From: Pseudanabaena sp. PCC 6802
GTDB lineage: Bacteria; Cyanobacteriota; Cyanobacteriia; Pseudanabaenales; Pseudanabaenaceae
Reading direction: 5' to 3'
Assembly: GCF_000332175.1 (NCBI RefSeq)
Contig: NZ_KB235914.1
Location: 1,061,966 to 1,125,965 of the forward strand
Length of the DNA: 64,000 nucleotides
The notes under the pieces were generated by a model, which searched no databases, was not told the origin of the DNA, and saw only the letters and a list, made by a program, of their open reading frames with translations. Positions 26,988 to 35,632 of this stretch are shown here, in pieces. Each line of letters opens with the position of its first letter. Positions within the stretch are counted from its first letter, which is position 1. Position numbers and translations under genes: made by a program.

Positions 26988-27291
26988 CCAGGCGATCGTT
27001 TACCAGGTTGTTAAAACCATATACTTCGCGGCTGCCCGCAAATGGTACCAGAGCTACTTCTTTCTCATCGCCTGGTTCAAACCGAACGGCTGTCCCGGCT
27101 GGAATATCCAGGCGCATTCCTTTTGTTACCTCGCGGTCAAACCTGAGCGCTGTGTTAACCTCGTAAAAATGGTAGTGGGAGCCGACCTGAATGGGGCGAT
27201 CGCCTGTATTTGCCACGCTGACGCGAATTTGCGATCGCCCTGCATTTAGCTCAATTTCACCCTTGGGCGTAATAATTTCACCTGGAATCAT
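26980..27291 (-). CDS. ureB: Urease beta subunit
   Basis: 103 residues, the usual length. [40 protein letters not shown] and [31 protein letters not shown] are the conserved UreB blocks. It forms the outer scaffold of the urease trimer with UreA and UreC. The gene precedes, on the same strand, the DUF29 remnant, the 176-residue hypothetical and ureC. Confidence 0.96.
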   Translation of the reverse strand: MIPGEIITPKGEIELNAGRSQIRVSVANTGDRPIQVGSHYHFYEVNTALRFDREVTKGMRLDIPAGTAVRFEPGDEKEVALVPFAGSREVYGFNNLVNDRLDV

Positions 27292-27414
27292 AAGCTATGT
27301 TTATTTATTCCTAGTTGGAACGGTTTAGTAGCCGTTTAGACTCATAACCTACGACAAGCTTGCCAGATTGGTTGTCAAAACGCAACTCCGGTTGACAAAT
27401 ATATTGCGATCTTC

Positions 27415-27924
27415 TCACTTGCTGGGAGAAAATTGTTGTAGAAGGAGTAGCACCTGGCTAATCTCAGCACGCAAGATCCCGATCTCGTTCTCAATTGTAT
27501 TGAGGCGCTCTATAACTAATGTTTCAAAATTACTAGTAGGTGCTACCTTTTGTGGTAGTGAAATGCTTATTTTCTCAACAAGGGTATCCCAACTCTTAGC
27601 CTTTACTCCAAAGTGAGATGTGGCTTCGCGTAGAGTTTTATATTTTTTCTTGAGGCGATCGACAGTATAAGTATTTGTTGCTTCAGGTAGCCGAGCTTGA
27701 TTTTCCAAATTTTCCTTTTCTAAGTCTTCCTCGACCATGTCAACCACTTCATCAATTAGCCTGTCATGGTTTTGAGCGATTTGAGCTGCAGCTCCTAAGA
27801 TACGTGAAGTAACCTTTATTTGCAGATCGGTTTCCTGTCTGAGTCGATCTGCAACTTTGCGAACTTGCTCTCCCAAAGTTTCTGTCTGCTGAAGATGCTT
27901 AATAGGTGATGTTTTAGAGTTCAT
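27415..27924 (-). CDS. Hypothetical coiled-coil protein
   Basis: 169 residues, mostly helical. Heptad-like runs occur at about 15-75 (GEQVRKVADRLRQETDLQIKVTSRILGAAA; LIDEVVDMVEEDLEKENLENQA) and at 130-165 (VIERLNTIENEIGILRAEISQVLLLLQQF). Between them, VDRLKKKYKTLREATSHFGVKAKSWDTLVEKI resembles a small helical DNA- or protein-binding motif. It has no signal peptide, membrane segment or cysteine. It is the second gene of a two-gene unit, 11 bp after the coiled-coil gene at 27936-28586, so the two probably act together. I do not recognise the family. Confidence 0.7.
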   Translation of the reverse strand: MNSKTSPIKHLQQTETLGEQVRKVADRLRQETDLQIKVTSRILGAAAQIAQNHDRLIDEVVDMVEEDLEKENLENQARLPEATNTYTVDRLKKKYKTLREATSHFGVKAKSWDTLVEKISISLPQKVAPTSNFETLVIERLNTIENEIGILRAEISQVLLLLQQFSPSK

Positions 27925-27935
27925 GAGTTCCTTTT

Positions 27936-28586
27936 TTATTCAGCAATAATCTCTCGAATTGCAAGCCAAATGCGCTTAAATTTCTGTACTAAGCCTATAG
28001 GATTATTACGCGGCTCATCTTCTACTGAATCAACCAGTTTTTGAATGCGATCCATACGCTCTGCTAGGTTATAGAGATGATCTACTGCTTCATCCTTTCT
28101 CTCTAATGACTCGTGTAACAGAACGGTCATTTCAGCAATTTCCTGTTTTAGCCGTTCGTTTTCTCGTTTGCGCCGAGTTTCCCATCCCTTGATGCCAGCT
28201 TTCGATTTCCTTTCAGTTTTAAGTTCTACTTGAGCTTCATTATATAGAGTCAAATATTTTGAACGTTCTGCATCTACCTCTTGATATCTAGTCAATAACT
28301 CAATTGCCTTTGTCTTCTCTTCCTCATAAAGACTAAGAGTTAACTGATAGCTTTCCTTTAATTGAGTAGCTTCCACCTGCAAAGTTTCAAACTTCTGCTG
28401 AACGTGAACGAGTTGCGTAGTAGCTTCCTCGCTTTCACGTACGCGTTGTTGCAACTCATCTCGCTGAGCGCGGACATTTTTTAATTGTTGGCTTAGTTCG
28501 TGAGGAGAAGAAGGCTCTTCTCGACGAGAACGAGGGTATTTCCTTTCATTATCGTAATTGTCATCTCGGCGATCCGATCTCCGCAT
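27936..28586 (-). CDS. Hypothetical coiled-coil protein with basic N-terminus
   Basis: 216 residues from the ATG at 28586. The first 30 residues are strongly charged and basic (MRRSDRRDDNYDNERKYPRSRREE). A long coiled coil follows (about 35-190: LSQQLKNVRAQRDELQQRVRE..., RLKQEIAEMTVLLHESLERKDEAVDHLYNLAERM), broken near 130 by KSKAGIKGWETRRKRE. That motif is a helix cap similar to plasmid-partition or KfrA-like coiled-coil accessory proteins; I only note the resemblance. The C-terminal IGLVQKFKRIWLAIREIIAE is amphipathic. It forms a pair with the gene downstream. Confidence 0.7.
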   Translation of the reverse strand: MRRSDRRDDNYDNERKYPRSRREEPSSPHELSQQLKNVRAQRDELQQRVRESEEATTQLVHVQQKFETLQVEATQLKESYQLTLSLYEEEKTKAIELLTRYQEVDAERSKYLTLYNEAQVELKTERKSKAGIKGWETRRKRENERLKQEIAEMTVLLHESLERKDEAVDHLYNLAERMDRIQKLVDSVEDEPRNNPIGLVQKFKRIWLAIREIIAE

Positions 28587-28645
28587 TATCTCTAGCCCCA
28601 ATCAACTTTCTAATTCACTCAAACAGCAAGCTCGATCGAAATTTA

Positions 28646-28758
28646 TATAGCGGTTTTCAGATCAGAAAGAGTAGGGGGTTTGGGGGCGTTGCCCCCAAGA
28701 AGGGGTTCCACCCCTTCACCCCAAAAATAAAACCCGTTCTCAAGTGAAAACCGCTATA
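28646..28758. mobile_element. Family B miniature element (MITE-like), copy 1
   Basis: This 113-bp palindromic element begins TATAGCGGTTTTCAG and ends GTGAAAACCGCTATA. Its core is made of TGGGGGCGTTGCCCCCA and AAGGGGTTCCACCCCTT stems. It has no transposase. The TA ends and ~14-bp terminal inverted repeats are typical of non-autonomous elements that use a TA target (IS630/mariner type); this origin is inferred. It sits between the coiled-coil pair and the debranching enzyme gene. Confidence 0.8.
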
Positions 28759-28868
28759 CTTGACTTAACTCTGACCAACTATTAATAGCTTACCCATTAA
28801 ATTTAGCCCGATCGTCTTGAATATACCCAAACATACAAAGAATATTGCAATGCGCTAAATATATAGGT

Positions 28869-30860
28869 TCAAGCCACATTGCCTACCAGTAGCCACGATC
28901 GCAATACCTCAGCTACAGTCCAGGCTTGAGCGATACAGCCGCGTGGAGTCATGGGGGCATCGCCGTCAAAGATTTCGCTGAGGCTGCCCATGCCGTGTGC
29001 CATGAGATGATTGGCCATTGGTTGTAAGAACGATCGCGCCCGATCTCGATCGCCATAAACTTTAAGGTGCGCCTGCACGAACGCACCGATTAGCCAGCCC
29101 CAGGTCGTACCCTGGTGATAAGCACCGTCGCGCTCGTACTGTCCGCCGCCGTAATAACCTTGATATTGTGGGTTCCCAGGTGCGAGCGATCGCAGTCCGT
29201 GGGAAGTCAGCAAAAAGCGGGCGCAGGTATCGACTACAGCGCGTTGCCGATCGGTTGTCAGTAAAGGTGTTGTAGGTAGGGATACCGCAAAAATCTGGTT
29301 GGGGCGCAACGTGTCATCGTCGCCAGTTGGACTATCCAGGACATCGTAGCAATAACCCTTAGACTGATTCCAGAAGCGCTGGAAACCTTGGGCGGTTTGC
29401 TCTGCCATCTGGGCATATTGAGTTTCTGGCTGCTCTAATTCCTTCGCGATCGCCGCCATTATTTGCAAAGCGTTGTACCACAGTGCATTGATTTCCACGG
29501 GTTTGCCCATACGAGGTGTAACCACCCAGTCACCCACCTTCGCATCCATCCAGGTCAGTTGCATGCCGATCTCGCCCGCATATATCAAACCATCGCGATC
29601 GAGATGGATGTTGTAGCGAGTACCGCGTCGGTGCCATTCGATAATCTCTTGCAGGGCGGGATAGAGTTCGCGTAACAGTTCGTCATCGCGCGTAGCAGCG
29701 TGATAGGCACGAATTGCTTCAAAGTACCAGAGCGTGGCATCAACGGTATTGTATTCAGGAGTCTCGCCTGCATCGGGGAAGCGATTGGGTAACATACCGC
29801 GATCCAGGTATCGCGCAAATGTGAGCAGAATCGAACGGGCGATTTCGGGGCGGCCTGTCGCCAGAGTTAATCCGGGCAGGCTAATCATCGTATCGCGCCC
29901 CCAGTCGCTAAACCAGTGATACCCCGCCAGAATGGTTTTACCATCGGGGCGATCTGGGATGGGACGACTGACAATAAACTGGTCGGCGGCTAGAACTAAG
30001 CGATCGATCCAAGCTGGTGTTGTCTTGGATGCTAAAGACAAATAGTTGGCGGCTTGCCAGCGCTTGAGCAGAGAGCGTTCGTAGGTGCGCTTCTCCTCCA
30101 AAGTAGTTTGGATCTGAAAGTTGGGTTGAGATTCCGTACTGGCGATAATTGTAAGGGATTCTCCCGGCTGTAAAGTTGCCTCAAAAGTAGCGACGTGCAG
30201 GTGATCTTCGCGATCGCGCAGACCTCGATAGCGTTCTATTGCCAAGTCAAACCCCCTATACCAATTGTGACAAATGCTGAGACTGCTGCGATCGCAAAAG
30301 AGATAGAATGGCACGGCTGTAGGGTCAGCAGTCACACAGACACCGCGATTGACTGGAATCGCTTGCATTTGCCAGCCTCCCACCGTATCGCTATGGTAGT
30401 CGCGATAGTTAATCAATGCTTTAATCGATATTGTTAGCGTTGTGCTGGCTCGATGTAGGTAATAGCTGATATAAGATGTATTTTTCCCCTGCTCCATCCA
30501 TATTCGCTTTTCCAAGAGAGCATCGGCGCAAGCATATCGCCAGGTTGGGATCGTGCCCTCAAGCGCAAAGCTTTCGATCTGAAGATAGCCGTGCGGATCG
30601 ACTACATCACCCACCCAACGATTGGTGTAGAGGCTATATTGCTGGCGATCGTACGAGACAGTTTCATCTAGCTTGGCAAGCAATAATGTTCGCCCCAGTG
30701 GCGGTTGCAGGGCGGCAACTAGCAAGCCATGATAGCGACGGGTCAGTAAGCCTGTGATCGTGCCGGAGGCATACCCACCAATACCGTTAGTAACCAACCA
30801 TTCCCGACTGGAGGCAGTGTTAAGATCGCCGCAAATTTCCCGTCCAAAGTTAACGCTCAT
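28869..30860 (-). CDS. Amylo-alpha-1,6-glucosidase (glycogen debranching enzyme, bacterial/archaeal type)
   Basis: 663 residues from the ATG at 30860 (MSVNFGREICGDL). The N-terminal beta domain has EWLVTNGIGGYASGTITGLLTRRYHGLLVA, the signature of the GDE_N family. The C-terminal (alpha/alpha)6 barrel carries ILAGYHWFSDWGRDTMISLPGLTLATGR, EYNTVDATLWYFEA (catalytic acid region), TWMDAKVGDWVVTPRMGKPVEINALWYNAL and YHQGTTWGWLIG. It removes alpha-1,6 branch glucose from limit dextrins during glycogen breakdown in the cytoplasm. It is distinct from GlgX-type isoamylases. No glycogen gene is adjacent. Confidence 0.93.
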   Translation of the reverse strand: MSVNFGREICGDLNTASSREWLVTNGIGGYASGTITGLLTRRYHGLLVAALQPPLGRTLLLAKLDETVSYDRQQYSLYTNRWVGDVVDPHGYLQIESFALEGTIPTWRYACADALLEKRIWMEQGKNTSYISYYLHRASTTLTISIKALINYRDYHSDTVGGWQMQAIPVNRGVCVTADPTAVPFYLFCDRSSLSICHNWYRGFDLAIERYRGLRDREDHLHVATFEATLQPGESLTIIASTESQPNFQIQTTLEEKRTYERSLLKRWQAANYLSLASKTTPAWIDRLVLAADQFIVSRPIPDRPDGKTILAGYHWFSDWGRDTMISLPGLTLATGRPEIARSILLTFARYLDRGMLPNRFPDAGETPEYNTVDATLWYFEAIRAYHAATRDDELLRELYPALQEIIEWHRRGTRYNIHLDRDGLIYAGEIGMQLTWMDAKVGDWVVTPRMGKPVEINALWYNALQIMAAIAKELEQPETQYAQMAEQTAQGFQRFWNQSKGYCYDVLDSPTGDDDTLRPNQIFAVSLPTTPLLTTDRQRAVVDTCARFLLTSHGLRSLAPGNPQYQGYYGGGQYERDGAYHQGTTWGWLIGAFVQAHLKVYGDRDRARSFLQPMANHLMAHGMGSLSEIFDGDAPMTPRGCIAQAWTVAEVLRSWLLVGNVA

Positions 30861-31035
30861 AGGTTTACCGCAGTAAAGTATTCGGTGCAGAATTGCCATT
30901 ATGCAACTAAAGCATCGATCCCAAAAAGTAGCACTATTAAGCCCAAAATGTCTCTTTTTTTGACAATTGATATTCGATTAAGTTGTTATATTCATGACTA
31001 TGATTTCAATCGGAATCTATCGCTTAATCTAGGAA

Positions 31036-31139
31036 TTATAGCCATAGACAGATCTGTTAGGACAGGGGGTGTGGGGCTGCGCCCCCACGCAGGGGTGAAA
31101 CCCCGGCACCCCGTCCTAAGCCTGTTGACTATAGCTATA
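31036..31139. repeat. Family A miniature palindromic repeat, copy 2
   Basis: The copy starts ATTATAGCCATAGACAGATC and ends CTATAGCTATA. It carries GTTAGGACAGGGGGTG and nested stems (GTGGGGCTGCGCCCCCAC; AGGGGTGAAACCCC). It is in the opposite orientation to copy 1. With copy 2 of family B it fills the spacer between the debranching enzyme and the GH5 gene; the rest of 30861-31630 shows no gene. Confidence 0.8.
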
Positions 31140-31370
31140 TCTATTGGTATTGGTTAATATTTTTTGCGTGCAGAATGTGGAATTTGTGCGGTTATATGGA
31201 CAATGTATAGAGCATTACCTGGAAAAATCTAAAGAGAGTGATATAAAGGTTATTGGGCAAAAGTTGGTATCTGATTTGCGGTTTACGTGCCAGCTCTAAG
31301 CACTGACTTTCAGCCCCCCAATGAGAGTTGAGACGAACTTTCTTATCTAACATAGACACTGCTTTGTCGC

Positions 31371-31483
31371 TATAGCGGTTTTCAGATGAAAACGAGAAGG
31401 GGGTTTGGGGGCGTTGCCCCCAAGAAGGGGTGGAACCCCTTCACCCCATCAATAAAACCCGTTCTCAATTGAAAAGTGCTATA
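31371..31483. mobile_element. Family B miniature element, copy 2
   Basis: 113 bp, from TATAGCGGTTTTCAGATG to CAATTGAAAAGTGCTATA, the right end diverging from the left (AGTGC for ACCGC). The G/C-rich double-stem core is as in copy 1. It lies 148 bp upstream of the GH5 glycosidase ATG, where it could affect that gene's promoter. Confidence 0.8.
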
Positions 31484-31630
31484 TACAAGGCCACGTTTTG
31501 TTGCACTTAGAAATTTTTAATCATTTCTTATGCTCAAGGGCTTTATGAAAAATATGCCTCTTGGCTATGTTTTCTACGGCTTGGATAGGAGCGTTGTAAA
31601 GGGAACTGCCAAAAAACTACAAGACGAAGT

Positions 31631-32803
31631 ATGACACCTTTTTTCGATTCCGCTAAACCTGACCCGCTAACCAACTATTTGCCTCCCACTTCCCTCCCTG
31701 ATGTTCCCGATTCTCGTTTAGCGATTTTAGCCCGAGGTGTTAACGTCAGCAGGTGGTTTGCAGGTGCCGCTAGCTTAAATCGTTTTAACAATTATCTTTC
31801 TGATGAGAATCTCAAATTTATTCGCGATCTGGGATTTAATCATATCCGCTTGCCAATTAATCCTAAGCTTTTGTTCCAAGAGGACAAACCGACCGAGCTT
31901 AATCCTGAGATGCTTCCATTTGTGGATAAAGCGATCGCGCGCATCCAAGTACATGGAATGGCAGTAATTGTAGACATACATCCCTGGGGTAAAGCCGGAC
32001 ATGAATTTCAAAGACGATTGATGGCTGAAGACTCTTTTGCCGATAAATTCACGCAGTTTTGGGGAGCATTGGCAAAACACCTTAGTACGACAAATCCAGA
32101 ACTAGTCTTTTTAGAAACGATTAACGAGCCGTTTCATTTCATTGGTAATGGCTCATCCTACGATCGAGCCACCGCAGACCGTTGGGAGAAGATCCAGGCT
32201 CAGATCCTGCACGTTATGCGTCAGAATGCCCCACAGCATACCCTAATTGCCAAAGCCCTTGGAGATGGCTACAAACCATTACTAGATTTAAAACCAGTTG
32301 CAGATGGAAATGTTGTCTATAATTTTCACTTCTACTCTCCATTTATTTTCACGCATCAAGGTGCCTCATGGGTTGATAGTTCCATCGCCTCGCTTGAAGG
32401 GGTTCCATATCCATCTACACTGGCTTCTGCTCAAGATGGGAACAAGGCTAAGCCTGACATATTAACCAATTACGTCAATAGGGGGAACTGGAACTCCGCA
32501 CGGATTGATTCGATCGTCAATCAAGTGGCTAGTTGGGCGTTGAACAATCAGGTACATGTTACAGCCAACGAATTTGGCGTGCTACGCAATTCTGCTCCTC
32601 ATAGCGATCGCCTTAACTGGTTTCACGATGTATCCACCTCTCTTTCCAGGTATGGGATAGGAGAAACCTTATGGAGTTATGAGGATCCTTTCGGTTTAAC
32701 CTATGTTGAAAATAAGCAGAAAATATTCGATCGAGGTGTTGCTGATGCGATCGGTCTGAAAACTGATTCGCTGCAAACCCCCTTAACCTTGTTCTCCCCC
32801 TAG
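31631..32803 (+). CDS. Glycoside hydrolase family 5 (cellulase-like) enzyme
   Basis: 390 residues of (beta/alpha)8 barrel. RDLGFNHIRLPINP, VIVDIHPWG, LVFLETINEPFHF (the NEP motif with the acid/base Glu), VVYNFHFYSPFIFTHQGASW and HVTANEFGVLRN (nucleophile Glu) are all intact. It probably hydrolyses beta-1,4- or beta-1,3-glucan. No signal peptide is visible, so it is either cytoplasmic or exported otherwise. A conserved stretch before the barrel (LAILARGVNVSRWF) resembles exo-beta-glucanase-like GH5 members. It is bracketed by miniature elements on both sides and by an insertion sequence downstream, so it may have been acquired with them. Confidence 0.87.
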   Translation: MTPFFDSAKPDPLTNYLPPTSLPDVPDSRLAILARGVNVSRWFAGAASLNRFNNYLSDENLKFIRDLGFNHIRLPINPKLLFQEDKPTELNPEMLPFVDKAIARIQVHGMAVIVDIHPWGKAGHEFQRRLMAEDSFADKFTQFWGALAKHLSTTNPELVFLETINEPFHFIGNGSSYDRATADRWEKIQAQILHVMRQNAPQHTLIAKALGDGYKPLLDLKPVADGNVVYNFHFYSPFIFTHQGASWVDSSIASLEGVPYPSTLASAQDGNKAKPDILTNYVNRGNWNSARIDSIVNQVASWALNNQVHVTANEFGVLRNSAPHSDRLNWFHDVSTSLSRYGIGETLWSYEDPFGLTYVENKQKIFDRGVADAIGLKTDSLQTPLTLFSP

Positions 32804-32812
32804 AAATATCTT

Positions 32813-32969
32813 ATACCAATTTAAATTGTTGTGGTTACGGATAGGGGGTGGGGGCAACGCCCCCAAGAAGGGGAGGCAGGGCGGTCTTGGGGGTTCCCCG
32901 CTAGAGCCACTGCCGTGTTCTACCCCTTCACCCCGTTCGATCTGTCGTATTTACTGTTCAAATTGGTAT
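32813..32969. mobile_element. Chimeric miniature element: family B core with different terminal repeats
   Basis: The core (AGGGGGTGGGGGCAACGCCC ... ACCCCTTCACCCC) matches family B. The ends are ATACCAATTTAAATTG and its complement GTTCAAATTGGTAT, not TATAGCGGTTTTCA. It also carries an approximately 50-bp insert (GGTTCCCCGCTAGAGCCAC) that is shared, almost identical, only with the copy at 38483-38638. It is 157 bp long and abuts the insertion sequence at 32972. Confidence 0.8.
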
Positions 32970-32971
32970 TA

Positions 32972-34457
32972 ACTGGAGTTTAGACTAAAAAGTGGTAAAA
33001 AGCAGCCAGCCATTGCAGACTGACCGCTTGATGATGGAAGCTGAAAAGACTATAAAATCAACAGCTTCATCATGATTAGTTTGGATAAACTTGAGCAATT
33101 TCGCAAGTACACGTACGAAATTATAGGGAACGGGAGAGATGCGCTGTTCGACTTGATGGATGCGGTACTGACGAGTCGGAGTGTTTCATCGTTTGTGGAA
33201 CTTTCGTTAAGCCCATTATTTCGGAGGGAGTGGTCGAGTATCTATGAAGCACTGCAAGATAGTCATCCTCCACGTGAAGACTTGATGAAGCAATACATAC
33301 AGCAAATGCCGGCAGCAGAGGTGACGATATTGGCGGGCGACCATACAGCCTGGTCGCGTCCCTATGCGGTGACATTACAAGAACGCACCTACGAACATCA
33401 ACCTCAACCGGGAGTAGGAAGCAAACCTGTTACGGTGGGGCAAGGATACAGCACAATTGCCTGGATTCCAGAGTCAGAAGGGAGTTTTGCCTTACCGTTG
33501 CGGCATGAGCGGATCACCAGTTTCGAGAACCCGATTCAGAAAGCCGCTAGTCAGTTACGCTTGGTTTGTGCGGAAATTCCTGGGACTGTGCTTTTCCTGG
33601 GGGATGGCGAGTATGGGTGCGCACCATTTTTGCAGCAAACAGCAGACATCCCGTGTATCAAGCTGCTCAGGCTACGCCCCAACCGGGTTCTGTATCATGC
33701 CCCAAAGGATTACGAGGGGCATGGGCGACCCCATAAGCATGGAGAGAAATTTAGCCTCAAAGACTCTGACACTTGGTCTATTCCCCAAGCAGACATCACA
33801 ATTGCAGAGCCTAAACTGGGACGATTGCAAATTCGTCGATGGCCAAACCTGCACTTAAAGCAAGCCGCAGACCATCCCTTTACACTCATTCTGGTCGAAC
33901 GTCTTGATATGCCTGAATCGAAACCCCTGTGGTTGATTTGGGTCGCTAAAGACGAGCCAATCTTGAGTGAGGTATGGCAAAAATATCTGCGCAGATTTGC
34001 CATTGAGCATTGGTATCGCTTGGTGCGTCAACGTCTCCATTGGACAATCCCTCAGCTTTCTACCCCTGCTCAGATGGAGACTTGGTCGGACTTGATGCCT
34101 TTACTTACTTGGCAATTGTGGCTCGCTCGTGAACTTGTCCAAGACTCTCCTCTGCCTTGGCAGAAACCGATGACTAAATTGTCTCCTGGTCGAGTTGCAA
34201 ATGCTTTTGCTTTAGTTTTGGTCAGGATTGGCTCTCCTTCCCCTGACCCTAAACCTCGCGGTAAGTCTCCAGGTTGGCCTCTTGGGAAAAAACGAACCCA
34301 ACGGATTCGTTATCCTACTGTCAAAAAACGCTATGCCAAGCCCCTCAAAAAAGCTTCCGCTGCAACTGCTTAGCTCAACTTCTTCCCTTTTATCCTCTCT
34401 CTCGCTAGTTTCTATCTAGCGAGATGCTTCTTGTTGCCTTTTAGTCTAAACTCCAGT
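32972..34457 (+). mobile_element. Complete IS701-like insertion sequence
   Basis: Terminal inverted repeats ACTGGAGTTTAGACTAAAA (left, 32972-32990) and its complement TTTTAGTCTAAACTCCAGT (34439-34457) bound a single transposase gene. The 4-bp ATTA flanks both ends (32968-32971 and 34458-34461), a probable target duplication. I found no GCGATCGC inside, unlike the rest of the window, which supports recent arrival. It landed exactly at the right end of the miniature element at 32813-32969. Confidence 0.88.
33072..34373 (+). CDS. DDE transposase of the IS701-like element
   Basis: 433 residues, apparently intact. Acidic catalytic residues are likely in ILAGDHTAWSRP (first Asp), TVLFLGDGEYGC (second Asp) and RFAIEHWYRLVRQRLHWT (Glu in the Y-x2-R-like block). 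This arrangement fits IS4-superfamily/IS701 enzymes. The C-terminal tail is basic (GKKRTQRIRYPTVKKRYAKPLKK), suited to DNA binding. It cuts and re-joins the element ends described for 32972-34457. Assignment to IS701 rests on fold motifs and the 4-bp duplication; IS4 relatives cannot be excluded. Confidence 0.87.
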   Translation: MISLDKLEQFRKYTYEIIGNGRDALFDLMDAVLTSRSVSSFVELSLSPLFRREWSSIYEALQDSHPPREDLMKQYIQQMPAAEVTILAGDHTAWSRPYAVTLQERTYEHQPQPGVGSKPVTVGQGYSTIAWIPESEGSFALPLRHERITSFENPIQKAASQLRLVCAEIPGTVLFLGDGEYGCAPFLQQTADIPCIKLLRLRPNRVLYHAPKDYEGHGRPHKHGEKFSLKDSDTWSIPQADITIAEPKLGRLQIRRWPNLHLKQAADHPFTLILVERLDMPESKPLWLIWVAKDEPILSEVWQKYLRRFAIEHWYRLVRQRLHWTIPQLSTPAQMETWSDLMPLLTWQLWLARELVQDSPLPWQKPMTKLSPGRVANAFALVLVRIGSPSPDPKPRGKSPGWPLGKKRTQRIRYPTVKKRYAKPLKKASAATA

Positions 34458-34468
34458 ATTAAGGAATA

Positions 34469-34570
34469 GGGTGCATCTTAAGTTTGTAGGTTCATACCCC
34501 CACCCATCCTCACCTTGCTAAGGGTGAGGTGCCAGAGGCGAGGGGGTAATTGCAAAACTGGGATGCTCTC
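34469..34570. mobile_element. Family C miniature element with 8-bp target duplication
   Basis: The imperfect inverted ends GGTGCATCTTAAGTTTG and CAAAACTGGGATGCTC (about 10 of 14 inner bases pair) enclose a stem CCTCACC/GGGTGAGG. AAGGAATA occurs immediately outside both ends (34461-34468 and 34571-34578), a clean 8-bp target-site duplication. The element is 102 bp, non-coding, and was presumably mobilised by a transposase elsewhere. Confidence 0.7.
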
Positions 34571-34637
34571 AAGGAATACAAAACCTACACGAGTAGGATT
34601 TATTCCCTACTTTTTCACAATTTCCATCTATGCTTCA

Positions 34638-34740
34638 TATAGTTGTAGACAGATTGGTTATTAAGGGGGTAGGGTCTACATCACCCAGGCAGGGGTAGAA
34701 ACCCTGCACATCGTCCTGAGCCTGTTAGCTATAGCTATAA
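34638..34740. repeat. Family A miniature palindromic repeat, copy 3 (degenerate)
   Basis: It keeps ATAGTTGTAGACAGATTGG, AGGGGTAGAAACCCT, GTCCTGAGCCTGTTAGCTA and the terminal ATAGCTATAA, but the central GC-rich stem has decayed. It lies between the family C element and the hypothetical gene at 34769. Confidence 0.65.
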
Positions 34741-34768
34741 AATTAAGAGCTACTACTAATTGTAGGTA

Positions 34769-35614
34769 GTGGTGAAGATCCCTTGCACATGGAGCTTAAT
34801 GCAATACCTAGTAACCACAAATAAGGATCGCGTTCCTAAAAATGCGCAAATTTTTGTAGTAGGCAATGCACCAGTAGGTTGGGTGCCAAAATCGGGGGAT
34901 TTTCATTGGAGTAGCGATCGCCCGCGTGAGCCTGGCGAATCGGATCGAGTAAAATCCGTTATCGCAGTAATGCCCACTCTGAAGTCCGGTTCGAGTGACA
35001 CAAACCTGCTGCAATACTTTCGTCGATCGCGAGCGAAGCAAGATCTAACGCAATTAAGGCAATGCCTCGTATCAACACAAGTAGCTTTTGATGCTTGCGT
35101 TGCTGCAACATGGTTGCAAATCGATCGGGAGCAACAAAAAGCCAATCGCGATCGCCTCATAGCTATTGGTTTGGATCGCGAACATCTGTCGGAGTATCCC
35201 GAACTTTTACCTCTGAGCAACTTTGCCTCACAAGTACGGGCTGCATTACGCCAGGAAGAGCTAAAACTTCTCGACAAAGTAGGAGAGCTATTGGGTGCTG
35301 CCGCTTTCTGGTCTGGGGGAACTGTGTGGCTAAAGCATCGCGAGCTTGAGGGTGAAATCACGCATATTCACATGAACGATCGCTGCGTGGAGGTGGATTG
35401 CGGTGCGGATGGAACGCACCTTGCCAATTATTGGGATACTACTTTCCCTAGCGATCGCTCGCGTTGGTCGGACTTTCAGACCGAAGCCCATGATTCCCTA
35501 GTGTTTAGAGTGCAAGCTGAATGGTTGATTGCCGCCTGCCGAGGCGATCGCCAGTGGCCGGGAAAAAAGGAGGAAATTGCGATCCCTCAATCTGAGTCAG
35601 AATCTCTATCTTGA
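34769..35614 (+). CDS. Hypothetical protein
   Basis: 281 residues from GTG at 34769; a later ATG at 34799 is a possible start. The N-terminal part contains NAQIFVVGNAPVGWVPKSGDFHW. The middle is helical (AFDACVAATWLQIDREQQKANRDRLIAIGL; RAALRQEELKLLDKVGELLGAAA). The end has WLKHRELEGEITHIHMNDRCVEVDCGADG, which looks like a small beta-barrel, possibly SH3-like. It has no signal peptide or membrane segment. I do not recognise the family. It is flanked by the repeat zone upstream and is convergent with the anti-sigma gene, with 18 bp between stops. Confidence 0.7.
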   Translation: MVKIPCTWSLMQYLVTTNKDRVPKNAQIFVVGNAPVGWVPKSGDFHWSSDRPREPGESDRVKSVIAVMPTLKSGSSDTNLLQYFRRSRAKQDLTQLRQCLVSTQVAFDACVAATWLQIDREQQKANRDRLIAIGLDREHLSEYPELLPLSNFASQVRAALRQEELKLLDKVGELLGAAAFWSGGTVWLKHRELEGEITHIHMNDRCVEVDCGADGTHLANYWDTTFPSDRSRWSDFQTEAHDSLVFRVQAEWLIAACRGDRQWPGKKEEIAIPQSESESLS

Positions 35615-35632
35615 GGAATCAGAGCTTGGCTT

